A stretch of 64,000 bases of DNA from Microbacterium sufflavum (GTDB taxonomy: Bacteria; Actinomycetota; Actinomycetes; Actinomycetales; Microbacteriaceae): NCBI RefSeq assembly GCF_023091155.1, contig NZ_JAHWXK010000001.1:806001-870000 (forward strand), in the 5' to 3' direction. Both the position numbers and the translations under genes were made by a program. Below the pieces are notes generated by a model. The model saw nothing but the letters and a program-made list of their open reading frames with translations, searched no databases and was not told the DNA's origin. Positions within the stretch are counted from its first letter, which is position 1. Every line of letters begins with the position of its first letter. Positions 1 to 7,785 of this stretch are shown here, one piece after another.

Positions 1-1
1 C

Positions 2-673
2 GCGGGCTCGATCGTGTCGATCATGCACGGCATCCAGGAGCTGTCCGACACCGGGCCGGTGGAGAGCCCGGTCGTCGCCTACGTCGTCCTCGGCATCGCG
101 TTCGTGCTCGAGGGGGCGTCGTTCACGCAGGCGATGATCCGCTCCCGCCGCCTGGCGCGCGAGCGCGGCAGCTCCACGTGGGACTTCGTGCTGGAGACGA
201 GCGACACGACCCTCCGCGCCGTGTTCTTCGAGGACTCGGCAGCCCTCGTCGGCCTGGTCCTCGCGGGCGGCTCGATCCTGCTGCACCAGCTCACCGGCGT
301 GGCCGCCTGGGACGCGATCGGCTCGATCCTGGTGGGCGTGCTGCTCGGGGTGGTCGCGGTGATCCTGATCGGACGCAACATCGCATTCCTCGTCGGCACG
401 AGCGTCTCCCCCACCCTGCGCTCGCGGGTCGGCACGGCTCTGCTGGGGCTGGACGACATCGAACGGGTGACCTACCTGCACATCGAGTACGTGGGGCCGA
501 ACCGGCTGTTCCTCGTGGCCGAGGTCGACCTGTCGGGCGACGCGCGCGAGCACGACGTGGCGCGTCGGCTGCGCGAGGTGGAGCGGCGGATCGAGGCGCA
601 CGACGCGATCGAGGCGGTCGTGCTGTCCCTCTCGGTGGACGACGAGCCCTCGCTCGACTTCGCGCGCGCCTGA
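2..673 (+). CDS. cation diffusion facilitator (CDF) transporter, C-terminal part
   Basis: The reading frame is already open at the window edge, so the true start lies upstream and only the last 223 residues are seen. The visible part has hydrophobic segments near residues 20-40, 75-95 and 100-125, followed by a soluble tail of about 90 residues ending in repeated acidic/hydrophobic stretches. This is the layout of CDF proteins: the last membrane helices, then a ferredoxin-like cytoplasmic dimerisation domain. CDF pumps export divalent metals such as Zn2+, Mn2+ or Fe2+ in exchange for protons. The metal-site HxxxD/DxxxD helices would be mostly upstream, so the substrate cannot be read. The two His-rich regulators that follow might respond to a metal, but that link is inference. 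Confidence 0.75.
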   Translation, partial: AGSIVSIMHGIQELSDTGPVESPVVAYVVLGIAFVLEGASFTQAMIRSRRLARERGSSTWDFVLETSDTTLRAVFFEDSAALVGLVLAGGSILLHQLTGVAAWDAIGSILVGVLLGVVAVILIGRNIAFLVGTSVSPTLRSRVGTALLGLDDIERVTYLHIEYVGPNRLFLVAEVDLSGDAREHDVARRLREVERRIEAHDAIEAVVLSLSVDDEPSLDFARA

Positions 674-674
674 G

Positions 675-757
675 TCGCGGAGCGAGACCCGCGGAGCGAG
701 ACCCGCGGAGCGAGGTCGGAGGCGCGAGGCCGGCGGAGCGAGACCGGCGGAGCAGGA
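675..757. repeat. degenerate 14-bp tandem repeat
   Basis: Two perfect adjacent copies of GCGGAGCGAGACCC (675-688, 689-702) are followed by decayed copies up to about 757. The repeat fills the gap between the CDF gene and the converging MarR gene. No clear stem-loop is formed, so it is probably a simple-sequence expansion of an intergenic REP-like motif. Confidence 0.65.
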
Positions 758-769
758 ATCGTCGCGGCG

Positions 770-1351
770 TCAGCGCGGCCAGTTGTCGGCGAGCTTGGTG
801 AGCAGACGCGCGAGTTCGGTGCGCTCGTCGTCGGTGAAGGGCGCGAGCGCCTGGGTGAGCAGCTCCCTCCTCTCCCCGCGCAGACCGCGCGCGAGCCGGC
901 GGCCCTCGTCGGTCAGCGCGATCCGGGTGCGGCGCGCGTCGTCCGGGTCGGCCTCACGACGCACGAAGCCGCCCTGCACGCCCTGCTGCACGAGGCGCGA
1001 CGCGCGGGGCTGATCCACGCCGATCGCCTGGCCGAGCGCGCTCACGCTCAGCGGTTCGGGCGCCGAGGCCAGTGCCTCGAGCATCCGCATACGGGCGGGG
1101 CCGCCGAGGCGTCCGGAGGGGTCGGCCATCCACGGCGGCATCCCGGGGTGCCCGCGGTGATGGCCGAAGTGCTCGTGGGCACCGTCGGCGTGCGGGCCGT
1201 CGTGACCTCCGCCGGGCCAGCCGTGGGGTCCGCCGCGTCCGCGCGGTCCGTGCTCGCGCTGACCGGGCCGACGCCCGCGGAGACGAGACAGCGCCTGGGC
1301 GATCGCCTCGGCGGGGTCGTGCGGTTCGGAGTCGCGGGAACGGGTGGCCAT
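770..1351 (-). CDS. MarR-family regulator with His/Gly-rich N-terminal extension
   Basis: The C-terminal half (about residues 85-190) is a MarR-type winged helix. It has a recognition region around 'GVDQPRASRLVQQG' and a wing 'DPDDARRTRIALTDEG' that fits the family DxR...LT signature. Residues about 25-75 form an extension rich in Gly, His, Pro and Arg that is not part of a normal MarR protein and could bind metal or be disordered. The gene is divergent from a second MarR-like gene that carries a similar His/Gly-rich tail at its other end. An inverted repeat lies in the shared promoter region. Autoregulation is likely but inferred. Confidence 0.8.
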   Translation of the reverse strand: MATRSRDSEPHDPAEAIAQALSRLRGRRPGQREHGPRGRGGPHGWPGGGHDGPHADGAHEHFGHHRGHPGMPPWMADPSGRLGGPARMRMLEALASAPEPLSVSALGQAIGVDQPRASRLVQQGVQGGFVRREADPDDARRTRIALTDEGRRLARGLRGERRELLTQALAPFTDDERTELARLLTKLADNWPR

Positions 1352-1372
1352 ACCTCGATTTTACATGCGACT

Positions 1373-1397
1373 TGACATGCTTTAGATCTGCATGTCA
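1373..1397. promoter_or_regulatory. inverted-repeat operator between divergent MarR genes
   Basis: TGACATGC (1373-1380) and GCATGTCA (1390-1397) are perfect inverted 8-mers with a 9-bp A/T-rich spacer. Further CATGT/ACATG half-sites follow at 1402-1415 and around 1421-1431. The 1352-1493 gap is clearly more A/T-rich than its surroundings and must hold both divergent promoters. The size and symmetry suit a dimeric winged-helix repressor. Confidence 0.7.
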
Positions 1398-1493
1398 CAC
1401 TACATGTACATGCCGGATCACATGGATATGTCACCTGACATCCACCGGCCACCACCGCGGCCCACCAGCCGCCCCTGAACAGAGGACAACCCC

Positions 1494-2252
1494 ATGAACA
1501 CCACCACAGACACCACAGAGACTCCGCAGCCGCCGCGCCCCTTCGGCTACTGGCTCAAGGCCGTCGACCGCCTCATGGCGGCCGAGTTCGCCGCCGCGTT
1601 CGACGACGAGGGCATCACCCGGCGCGAGTGGCGCCTGCTCAACGTCGTCGACGGTTCGGTCGAACGCGAACGCCCGCTCCGTGCGCACAAGCTGCGCCGC
1701 CTGATCGACCGCGGGTGGGTCGTCACAGACGGCGAGGGCTGGTCCCTCACCGACGACGGCCGCGCCGCGAAGGAGCGCCTCGGCGCCCTGGTCGACGGCA
1801 TCCGCGCCAAGGTCGTCGACGCCGTCCCCACGGACGACCTCGCCACGACGCTCGCATCGCTCGAGGCCATCGCCCGCGCGTTCGGGTGGGAGGAGGGCAC
1901 GCCCCTCCCCCGCACGCACCGCGGCCCGCGGGGCCACCGGCACGGTCACGGTTTCCGCGCCCCGTTCGGCCACCACGGCTTCGGTCGCCACGGCTTCTAC
2001 GGGCCACGGGGCTTCGGTCCCCGTGGGTTCGAGCGCGGCAACGGCTTCGGCGAACGCGAACGCCACGCGTTCGACGACCGTCACGAGGCCGACGGCCGCC
2101 ACGGCTTCCACAGCCGTGGGCACGGCCACGGCCACGACGGCCACGCGATGCCGGAGGGGCCGTGCGGTCACGGCCACCCGGGTGAGCGCCGCGCACGTCA
2201 CGCGTTCGAGCGCGGCTACGACGCCGGGTTCCGCCGCGGTCGCGCCGCCTGA
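1494..2252 (+). CDS. MarR-like winged-helix protein with long His/Gly/Arg/Phe-rich tail
   Basis: Residues about 18-125 look like a MarR-type winged helix ('GITRREWRLLNVVDG' and a wing ending 'GWSLTDDGRAAKERLG'). The last 115 residues are low complexity: repeated Gly-Phe, His-Gly and Arg-Gly with more than 20 His, such as 'HGFGRHGFYGPRGFGPRGF'. Such a tail is disordered and could bind metal ions or nucleic acid. An ATG follows the A/C-rich leader at 1485-1493, with 'AGAGGA' as a plausible ribosome site. The divergent neighbour is a MarR protein with an equivalent extension at its N-terminus. Its function is not known. Confidence 0.7.
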   Translation: MNTTTDTTETPQPPRPFGYWLKAVDRLMAAEFAAAFDDEGITRREWRLLNVVDGSVERERPLRAHKLRRLIDRGWVVTDGEGWSLTDDGRAAKERLGALVDGIRAKVVDAVPTDDLATTLASLEAIARAFGWEEGTPLPRTHRGPRGHRHGHGFRAPFGHHGFGRHGFYGPRGFGPRGFERGNGFGERERHAFDDRHEADGRHGFHSRGHGHGHDGHAMPEGPCGHGHPGERRARHAFERGYDAGFRRGRAA

Positions 2253-2262
2253 CCGCCGCACC

Positions 2263-2296
2263 ACAGGGCGCCTTCCCGTCTGGGAAGGCGCCCTGT
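2263..2296. terminator. bidirectional stem-loop terminator
   Basis: A perfect 15-bp stem (2263-2277 with 2282-2296) closes a 4-nt loop between two converging genes. There is no long T run, as is usual in high-G+C actinobacteria. Confidence 0.8.
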
Positions 2297-2310
2297 CGCG
2301 CGCCGGGGCT

Positions 2311-2964
2311 CTACATCTCGAGGTCGAGGAGCGCCACGGCGTCGTCGGGGGCGCCGACAGCACGGAGGCGTCCGCGCATCGCCGCCGCGGCGAGGGCATA
2401 GGGCCGTTCGTCGTCGAGGAGCAGCGAGCGCGAGTTGGCTTCCTCGTTCAGCGCGACGAGTTCGAACGCCAGCACGTCCACGTCGTCGACCGCGATCTCT
2501 CCGACCGCGATGGCGTGACGCAGCTGGGCCTCGATGTATCCGTGCCAGTCGGTCAGGGCCGCGCGCACGGCGTCGGTCACCGGCCCGGTCTTGGAGTCGA
2601 CGTCGGCGGAGGTCGCGGCGAAGAAGCAGCCTCCGGTGAACACGCGGTCCTTCGAATAGAGCAGCGAGTGGCGCAGCAGCGCCGCGAGGCGTCGCACGCC
2701 GCGGGGCTCGGCACGGGCGGGCTCGACGATCCGTGCGAGGAAGATCTCCCTGGCGGCTTCGATCGTGGCGAGCTGCAACCCCTCTTTGCTGCGGAAGAGC
2801 GTGGCGATGCTGCTCTTGCTCGATCCGGACGCCGCGGCGAGCCGACCGATCGTCAGGCCGTCGAGACCCTCGACCGACGCCAGGTTCGTGGCGCTGTGGA
2901 GCACGACGCGGCGGGAGGCATCACCCCGTACCCGTCGGCCGTCCAGGATCGGGCTCTCGGACAT
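2311..2964 (-). CDS. TetR/AcrR-family transcriptional repressor
   Basis: The N-terminal helix-turn-helix spans about residues 33-75 ('LTIGRLAAASGSSKSSIATLF'), followed by the usual all-helical ligand-binding domain, 217 residues in total. It is divergent from an alpha/beta hydrolase gene. The 73 bp between the two start codons hold a tandem 23-bp operator, so it very probably represses both itself and the hydrolase. The inducer is unknown. Confidence 0.88.
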   Translation of the reverse strand: MSESPILDGRRVRGDASRRVVLHSATNLASVEGLDGLTIGRLAAASGSSKSSIATLFRSKEGLQLATIEAAREIFLARIVEPARAEPRGVRRLAALLRHSLLYSKDRVFTGGCFFAATSADVDSKTGPVTDAVRAALTDWHGYIEAQLRHAIAVGEIAVDDVDVLAFELVALNEEANSRSLLLDDERPYALAAAAMRGRLRAVGAPDDAVALLDLEM

Positions 2965-2967
2965 CCC

Positions 2968-3013
2968 CCTAGTATACGAACGATCGTTCGCCTAGTATAC
3001 GTATGATCGTTCG
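2968..3013. promoter_or_regulatory. tandem 23-bp TetR operator
   Basis: Two head-to-tail copies, each CCTAGTATACG plus a palindromic ATCGTTCG half, start at 2968 and 2991 and differ at two positions. The first contains a perfect 14-bp palindrome, CGAACGATCGTTCG, at 2977-2990. Copies sit next to the TetR start (2964) and 24 bp before the hydrolase start (3038), so occupancy should block both promoters. Confidence 0.85.
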
Positions 3014-3037
3014 TATTGTTCCGGCGAAGGAGTCACG

Positions 3038-4099
3038 ATGCCGTCCCTGCCCGTCCTGCTCGCCCGCACCGTCCCCCTGCTCGCCCGCGTCTCGCCACGG
3101 CTGGCGGGCGCCGTGGCGCTCCGCCTGTTCTTCACCACCGGGCCCCGCATGCGCGTGCGCCCCGCCGATGCGCCGACCCACAGCGACGCCCGCCGCGGCA
3201 CCGTCACGGTGCGCGGCATCGAGGTCACCACGTACGAGTGGGGTCGCGGGCCGCGCACCCTGCTGCTCCTGCACGGCTGGCGCGGCCGGGCGTCGCAGTT
3301 CGCGCCGCTCGTGCGCGAGCTGGTGGCCGAGGGGTTCCGCGTGCTCGCCTTCGACGGGCCGGCACACGGATCGTCCGGCGGCCGCGCGACCGACGTGCGC
3401 GACTGGGTGACGGTCGCCGAGCGACTGCAGGCCGAGCACGGCCCGTTCGAGGCGCTGATCGGCCACTCCTTCGGCGCGCTGGGCGCCCTCACCGCCGCCC
3501 GCACGACCGTGCCGGTGCCCGCTGTGGCCGTGCTCGCCGGTGCCGCGGCGCCCGAGGCCTTCCTCGCCCAGTTCGCCAGCGACCTGCGCCTCGACGAGCC
3601 CACCGCGCAGAACCTCCGCGAGCGGTTCCACCGCCGCCTCGCGATCGACGAGGCCACGGCGGCCGAGCGCTTCGACGCCGGACGACACCCGTTGCCCGAC
3701 GGCACCGCGCTGCTCGTGGTGCACGACCGCGGCGACCGCCGCCTGCCCGACCGTGACGCCCTGCGCCTGCACGCCGCGCACCCCGGCCGCTCGCGGATGC
3801 TGCGCACGGTGGGCCTCGGTCACACGAAGGTGCTCTCGGCCGACCCCACCCTCGACGCGGTCGTGGCTCTCGTCACGGGCGGGCTGCCCGCGGTCGATGC
3901 CCTCGGCACCGCCACGGCAGCGACGCCGCCGACGCGGTCGCACGTGGCCGATGACGCAGAGCCCGCGCACGCCCCGGGCCCCACGGCGCAGTCCACGCAC
4001 GCCGCACATCCCACCCCCGGGTCAGCTCACGCCGCACACCCGACCTCCGAGCCGTCGCACGCCGCACACTCGACCGCGGAGTCCGCCGCCCGCGCCTGA
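3038..4099 (+). CDS. alpha/beta-hydrolase with His-Ala repeat tail
   Basis: Residues about 65-285 form an alpha/beta-hydrolase. The oxyanion region 'LLLLHGWRG' and nucleophile elbow 'GHSFGALGAL' (catalytic Ser) are visible, with a late 'GLGHTKVL' supplying the likely catalytic His. The start is set by 'GAAGGAG' 7 bp before the ATG. The final 55 residues are a repetitive, probably disordered tail with 'HAAHPT'-type units that the fold does not need. The divergent TetR gene and shared operator suggest induction by a small hydrophobic or ester substrate; the substrate itself is not evident. Confidence 0.85.
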   Translation: MPSLPVLLARTVPLLARVSPRLAGAVALRLFFTTGPRMRVRPADAPTHSDARRGTVTVRGIEVTTYEWGRGPRTLLLLHGWRGRASQFAPLVRELVAEGFRVLAFDGPAHGSSGGRATDVRDWVTVAERLQAEHGPFEALIGHSFGALGALTAARTTVPVPAVAVLAGAAAPEAFLAQFASDLRLDEPTAQNLRERFHRRLAIDEATAAERFDAGRHPLPDGTALLVVHDRGDRRLPDRDALRLHAAHPGRSRMLRTVGLGHTKVLSADPTLDAVVALVTGGLPAVDALGTATAATPPTRSHVADDAEPAHAPGPTAQSTHAAHPTPGSAHAAHPTSEPSHAAHSTAESAARA

Positions 4100-4192
4100 G
4101 TCCAGGCCCTCGACCGACACCGCGGGCGACCGCACGCAGACCGGGACACCGATCCGATGGCGCCGGAGTGCGGCGAGCCCGAAGATCCGGCG

Positions 4193-4759
4193 TCAGACCC
4201 GCAGCGGAGTCAGCGCGGCCGCCGCGTCGGCGAGGGTCGGGAACCCGGCATTCACCAGGACCACGAGCGCGACCACGGCGGCGACGAGCAGCAGGAACAG
4301 GAACACGAAGATGAGGCCGGCGAGCACGCGGTAGCTGCCGCCCTCCGGCACCTCCGGAGCGAGCGACGGCTGCGACCAGTCGTCGGCCGCCGCAGCGGGC
4401 GGCTCCCCCTCGAGGATCGCGGGCGTCGGGCGCTCGCGCTCCGAGCGGCGCGTGGGCGGCGGAGGCGGCGGGAGCACGGCGTTCGCGGGCGGGATGTCGG
4501 CGGGCGGCGGGTCGAGCAGGCCGTCCGGGATCGGGGTCTCCGGCGGGGCCGGGGGGATCACGTCGTCGGCCGGGCGGATCGCCGCGGACTCCGTCGGGAC
4601 GGCCGCACCGGCGGCACCCGGGTCATCCGGGGCCACCGGCTCGTCCGGGGCCGCGGGCTCATGAGGCAGCAGGGGCTCGGGCGGCACCGGGCCGTCCGCG
4701 GCCACAGGTCCACCCGGGGTTCCGGGCTCCTCCGGGGTCCGCCCGTCGCCGTCGCTCAT
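4193..4759 (-). CDS. Pro/Ala-rich single-span membrane protein downstream of dcd
   Basis: The protein has 188 residues. The first 130 are Pro/Glu/Ala-rich and carry a run of seven prolines near residue 93, so they are likely disordered and cytoplasmic. One strong membrane helix follows ('VLAGLIFVFLFLLLVAAVVALVVLV'-like, about residues 146-170) and a short tail. The start was chosen as the ATG at 4759 because GGAGG sits 6 bp before it; it begins one base after the dcd stop, so the two are coupled. A longer reading from 4783 would overlap dcd and lacks this site. No family is recognised. Confidence 0.75.
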   Translation of the reverse strand: MSDGDGRTPEEPGTPGGPVAADGPVPPEPLLPHEPAAPDEPVAPDDPGAAGAAVPTESAAIRPADDVIPPAPPETPIPDGLLDPPPADIPPANAVLPPPPPPTRRSERERPTPAILEGEPPAAAADDWSQPSLAPEVPEGGSYRVLAGLIFVFLFLLLVAAVVALVVLVNAGFPTLADAAAALTPLRV

Positions 4760-4760
4760 G

Positions 4761-5366
4761 TCAGCCTCCGATCGCTCCCACATCGGTCACGCCCACGTCG
4801 GTGCGGTGGAAGTTCTGGAACGACCGCGACGCGGTGGGCCCGCGCTGCCCCTGGTACCGGTTGCCGTAGGGGCCGGAGCCGTAGGGGTTCTCGGCGGGCG
4901 AGGTGAGCCGGAAGAAGCACAGCTGCCCGATCTTCATCCCCGGCCACAGCTTGATCGGCAGGGTCGCGACGTTCGCCAGCTCCAGCGTCACATGACCCGT
5001 GAACCCGGGGTCGATGAACCCGGCCGTGGAGTGCGTGATCAGGCCGAGGCGCCCGAGCGAGGACTTGCCCTCGAGACGCGCGGCGATGTCGTCCGGCAGC
5101 GTCACCTGCTCGAACGTCGCCCCGAGCGCGAACTCGCCGGGGTGGAGGATGAACGGCTCGTCGGGATCGACCTCGATGAGCCGGGTGAGCTCGGGCTGAT
5201 CCACCGACGGATCGATGAAGGGGTACTTGTGGTTGTCGAAGAGGCGGAAGTAGCGGTCCAGGCGCACGTCGATGCTGGACGGCTGGATCATCTCCGGCTC
5301 GTGCGGAGCCAGGCCGACACGGCCCGACGCGAGTTCTGCCCTGATGTCGCGATCGCTGAGAAGCAC
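4761..5366 (-). CDS. dcd: dCTP deaminase (probably bifunctional dCTP deaminase/dUTPase)
   Basis: Dcd converts dCTP to dUTP; many actinobacterial and archaeal forms go on to dUMP, feeding thymidylate synthesis and limiting uracil in DNA. The 201-residue length, N-terminal '[12 protein letters not shown]', and core '[12 protein letters not shown]' plus '[19 protein letters not shown]' are family hallmarks. The Ser/Arg loop and catalytic Glu region are present. The C-terminal flexible '[12 protein letters not shown]' arm closes over the nucleotide. Whether it is bifunctional cannot be settled from sequence alone. Confidence 0.95.
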   Translation of the reverse strand: MLLSDRDIRAELASGRVGLAPHEPEMIQPSSIDVRLDRYFRLFDNHKYPFIDPSVDQPELTRLIEVDPDEPFILHPGEFALGATFEQVTLPDDIAARLEGKSSLGRLGLITHSTAGFIDPGFTGHVTLELANVATLPIKLWPGMKIGQLCFFRLTSPAENPYGSGPYGNRYQGQRGPTASRSFQNFHRTDVGVTDVGAIGG

Positions 5367-5421
5367 GGCCTCAGCCTAGTCACCGCACGGGTCGCGCCTC
5401 ACGCGACCTGCGGCATCCGCG

Positions 5422-6774
5422 TCACAGGGCCGGGGCACTGCGACGCGAGAGCAACGGGAGCAGCGCGGCCGCCGTCACGGTCACCGCCGCCGCGACCACC
5501 GCCACCGGGAAGCCGCCCGTCACGAGCACGGCCGCGATCGTGCCGAACACCGCGATGCCGAGTCCGCCGCCCAGGGCGAAGCCCACCTCCTGCACCGCCC
5601 CGACCTGTCCCGCCTGATCCTCGGTCGTCACCTCGAACAGCGTCGCGGCGGCGAGGGTCCCCGCGATGCCGAACCCGAGCCCGACCAGCACGAGGGGCAG
5701 CGCCACGATGCCGGGGTCGAACGCGAGCCACACGAGCCCGAGCGCCTGCAGCAGCAGCACCAGCACGGTGAGTGCGTTCGCCGACAGCCAGCGCAGCGCG
5801 AGCGGCGCCAGCACCCCGCCGATCGCGATCGCCGCGGCCTGCGGCAGCAGCGCGATGCCCGCCTCGGCGGCACTCTGTCCCCGCGCATCCTGCAGGTGCA
5901 GGCTCACCAGGAGCACCGACGCCGACGACGCCCCGCTGCTGACGATGATGCGCACGATCGCCGGGCTGAATCCCGGCACCCGGAACAGCGCCAGGTCGAG
6001 CAGCGGGAGGGGCAGCCGACGCTGCCGCCGCACGAAGAACACGAGGCTGGCGACCGACACGACCGCGGCCACCGCGGCCGACACGGGAGCGGCCAGCACC
6101 TCGTGCAGCGCGAAAACGAGGGCGCCGAGCGCGACGATCGACGACAGGATGCTCGGCACGTCCCACGACGGCGGCTGCGTGCTGCGCGAGTCCGGCACGA
6201 GCCACAGGGCGAGCAGGGCGGCGGCCACCGCGAGCGGCACACTGCCCAGCAGCAACCATCGCCAGCCGGGCCCCTCCGCGAGGAGCCCGCCGAGCACGGG
6301 TCCGAGGGCGCTGCCCGTGCCGAAGGTGGCAGTCCAGAGCCCGTACGCGAGCACGCGCTCCCTCGCCTGGAAGGTCGCACCGATCGTGGCCACGACACCC
6401 GCGACCACGAAGGCCTCCGCAACGCCGAGCAGAGCCCGGATCACGATGAGCAGCAGGCCACTGGTGGCGACGCCGCCGATGCCGTTGAGCACCGCGAATC
6501 CGACGAGCCCGATCACGACGATGGTCTTGCGCCCGAACGCGTCGCCGATCCGCGCCGCCAGGATCAGCGTCGCCGCGAGCGACAGCGCGTAGACGTCGAC
6601 GAGCCAGAGACCCTCGGTGTCAGTCAGCGCGAGGTCGTCGCGGATCGCGGGCAGCGCCGTGGACACGCTGCTGATGGCGAGGGCGCCGATGAGCACGCCG
6701 AGCAGGAGCGGCACCATCGCCATCCAGAGCCGGAGAGAGGAGCGGACGGGGACGACGACGGGGCTGGTGGTCAC
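5422..6774 (-). CDS. MFS drug-efflux transporter (DHA2/EmrB-QacA-like)
   Basis: A 450-residue polytopic protein with 12-14 predicted membrane helices. The conserved MFS loop 2-3 signature appears as 'ARIGDAFGRKTIVV' and the motif C-like helix as 'GSALGPVLGGLLAE', typical of proton-coupled drug exporters. A GTG start at 6774 ('VTTSPVV') is chosen; in-frame codons upstream run into the divergent promoter. The divergent HxlR regulator 85 bp away probably controls it. Substrate unknown. Confidence 0.85.
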   Translation of the reverse strand: MTTSPVVVPVRSSLRLWMAMVPLLLGVLIGALAISSVSTALPAIRDDLALTDTEGLWLVDVYALSLAATLILAARIGDAFGRKTIVVIGLVGFAVLNGIGGVATSGLLLIVIRALLGVAEAFVVAGVVATIGATFQARERVLAYGLWTATFGTGSALGPVLGGLLAEGPGWRWLLLGSVPLAVAAALLALWLVPDSRSTQPPSWDVPSILSSIVALGALVFALHEVLAAPVSAAVAAVVSVASLVFFVRRQRRLPLPLLDLALFRVPGFSPAIVRIIVSSGASSASVLLVSLHLQDARGQSAAEAGIALLPQAAAIAIGGVLAPLALRWLSANALTVLVLLLQALGLVWLAFDPGIVALPLVLVGLGFGIAGTLAAATLFEVTTEDQAGQVGAVQEVGFALGGGLGIAVFGTIAAVLVTGGFPVAVVAAAVTVTAAALLPLLSRRSAPAL

Positions 6775-6787
6775 GGACTCAGTCTGT

Positions 6788-6834
6788 AAAGTACAGGCAA
6801 AGGCCACAAGTACCGACATTGTCGTCACGTACTT
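6788..6834. promoter_or_regulatory. possible HxlR operator half-sites
   Basis: AAAGTAC (6788-6794), AAGTAC (6808-6813) and the inverted GTACTT (6829-6834) occupy the gap between the divergent MFS and HxlR genes. The last two form a 6-bp inverted repeat with a 15-bp spacer. Assignment to HxlR is inferred from position. Confidence 0.5.
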
Positions 6835-6859
6835 ACCGTTTGGATACTGTGGAGGCACG

Positions 6860-7237
6860 ATGCGCGAGAAGACGGCCAGGATCGTCCGCGAGTGGACCGA
6901 GACCTGCGACGCGGAGGTTTCGATCGCCGTGCTCGGCGGCGCGTGGAAGCCGAGCATCCTGTCGCTGCTCGCCGAGCACGGCGTGCTGCGCTTCGGTGAG
7001 CTCGGGCGCCTGCTGCAGGACCCCACGTCGCGCGTGCTCACCCGGCAGCTGCGCGAGCTGGAGGCGGACGGCCTGATCACCCGCACGGTCTACCGCGAGG
7101 TCCCGCCCAAGGTGGAGTACCGGCTGAGCGAGCTGGGTGCGACCGCGACCCCGCTCGTCGACGCGCTCACGCGGTGGGGCACGATGTACGCGGGGCAGCA
7201 GCGCGACACCCCCGCGACGGCGGACGCCACGGCCTGA
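6860..7237 (+). CDS. HxlR-family winged-helix regulator
   Basis: A 125-residue protein with the family N-terminal cysteine and core 'CDAEVSIAVLGGAWKPSIL', then 'VLTRQLRELEADGLITRTVY' and the wing 'VPPKVEYRLSELG'. GGAGG at 6851-6855 fixes the ATG. HxlR regulators commonly sense reactive electrophiles through the conserved Cys, present here at residue 15. It probably regulates the divergent MFS exporter. Confidence 0.9.
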   Translation: MREKTARIVREWTETCDAEVSIAVLGGAWKPSILSLLAEHGVLRFGELGRLLQDPTSRVLTRQLRELEADGLITRTVYREVPPKVEYRLSELGATATPLVDALTRWGTMYAGQQRDTPATADATA

Positions 7238-7309
7238 CGCCGCGGTTCACGCTTTGGCCATCGCCCCGGAGACGGGTAGGCTTGCCCTCACCTGCTCTCG
7301 GGCGGGTTC

Positions 7310-7383
7310 GGGGCTGTAGTTCAATGGTAGAACTTCTGCTTCCCAAGCAGACAGCGCGGGTTCGATTCCCGTCAGCCCCTCCA
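7310..7383 (+). tRNA. tRNA-Gly (anticodon CCC)
   Basis: The acceptor stem GGGGCTG (7310-7316) pairs with CAGCCCC (7373-7379). The D-arm is TAGTTCAATGGTA, the anticodon stem TCTGC/GCAGA holds loop TTCCCAA (anticodon CCC, codon GGG), and the T-arm is GCGGGTTCGATTCCCGT. The CCA end is encoded (7381-7383). No second copy of its 3' end was found in the window, so there is no sign that it is an occupied attachment site. Confidence 0.96.
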
Positions 7384-7785
7384 CCACCCTTCGCACGATC
7401 GGCACCGGCACGGTGTCGCCCTCCGGTGCGATCTCGTCGATGCCACTCTGATGCTCCGCGACGACTCCGCCCTCGTCCACGGGCCCAGGCGGCGCAACGA
7501 CATCGGGAGCCTGCGCAGCAGGAATTCCGGCACGGAGGATTTGACGCCTCCCCGAACGGCAACGTAGGTTACGGGACGGTAACGGTCCTCCCGAAGGGGC
7601 CGTGACCCGAGATCATCTGCTCGCGGAAGGACCCCGTCACGACTGCTCTGCCCTCCGGACGTTCGCTCGAGAACGCCCCGCTCGACCCCGCAGCATCCGC
7701 GATCGACCCCCGGCCCCTGCTGCGCCGCGACCGACGTCGCACGTCCGCTCCGACCCCGCCGGAGGAGCCGACCCCCGCGGCGACC
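7384..7785. other. long gap before the M23 gene
   Basis: Up to about 7567 nothing is recognised. From 7605 the frame of the downstream peptidase is open without an ATG/GTG/TTG until 7786. It would encode a Pro/Arg-rich leader beginning 'VTTALPSGRSLENAPL' just after a GGAAGGA at about 7624-7630. The real peptidase start may therefore lie inside this gap. Confidence 0.5.
7568..7583. promoter_or_regulatory. GTTAC-N6-GTAAC palindrome upstream of peptidase gene
   Basis: A perfect inverted repeat of 5-bp arms with a 6-bp spacer. Similar GTNAC-type paired sites are recognised by the actinobacterial response regulator MtrA, which controls peptidoglycan hydrolases. The match is by eye only. Confidence 0.4.

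Noticed and set aside
675..757. CRISPR-like array
   Set aside because: Units are contiguous with no spacers, and there are no cas genes.
4452..4664. Gly/Ala-rich plus-strand frame within the Pro-rich gene
   Set aside because: Antisense of the Pro-rich region; no ribosome site.
7310..7383. tRNA-Gly as an integration site of a genomic island
   Set aside because: No repeat of the tRNA 3' end and no integrase was found in the window.
7247..7480. Minus-strand open frame of 77 codons over the tRNA
   Set aside because: It is an antisense translation of the tRNA-Gly gene, a well-known artefact ('LTGIEPALSAWEAEVLPLNYSP'); no ribosome site.
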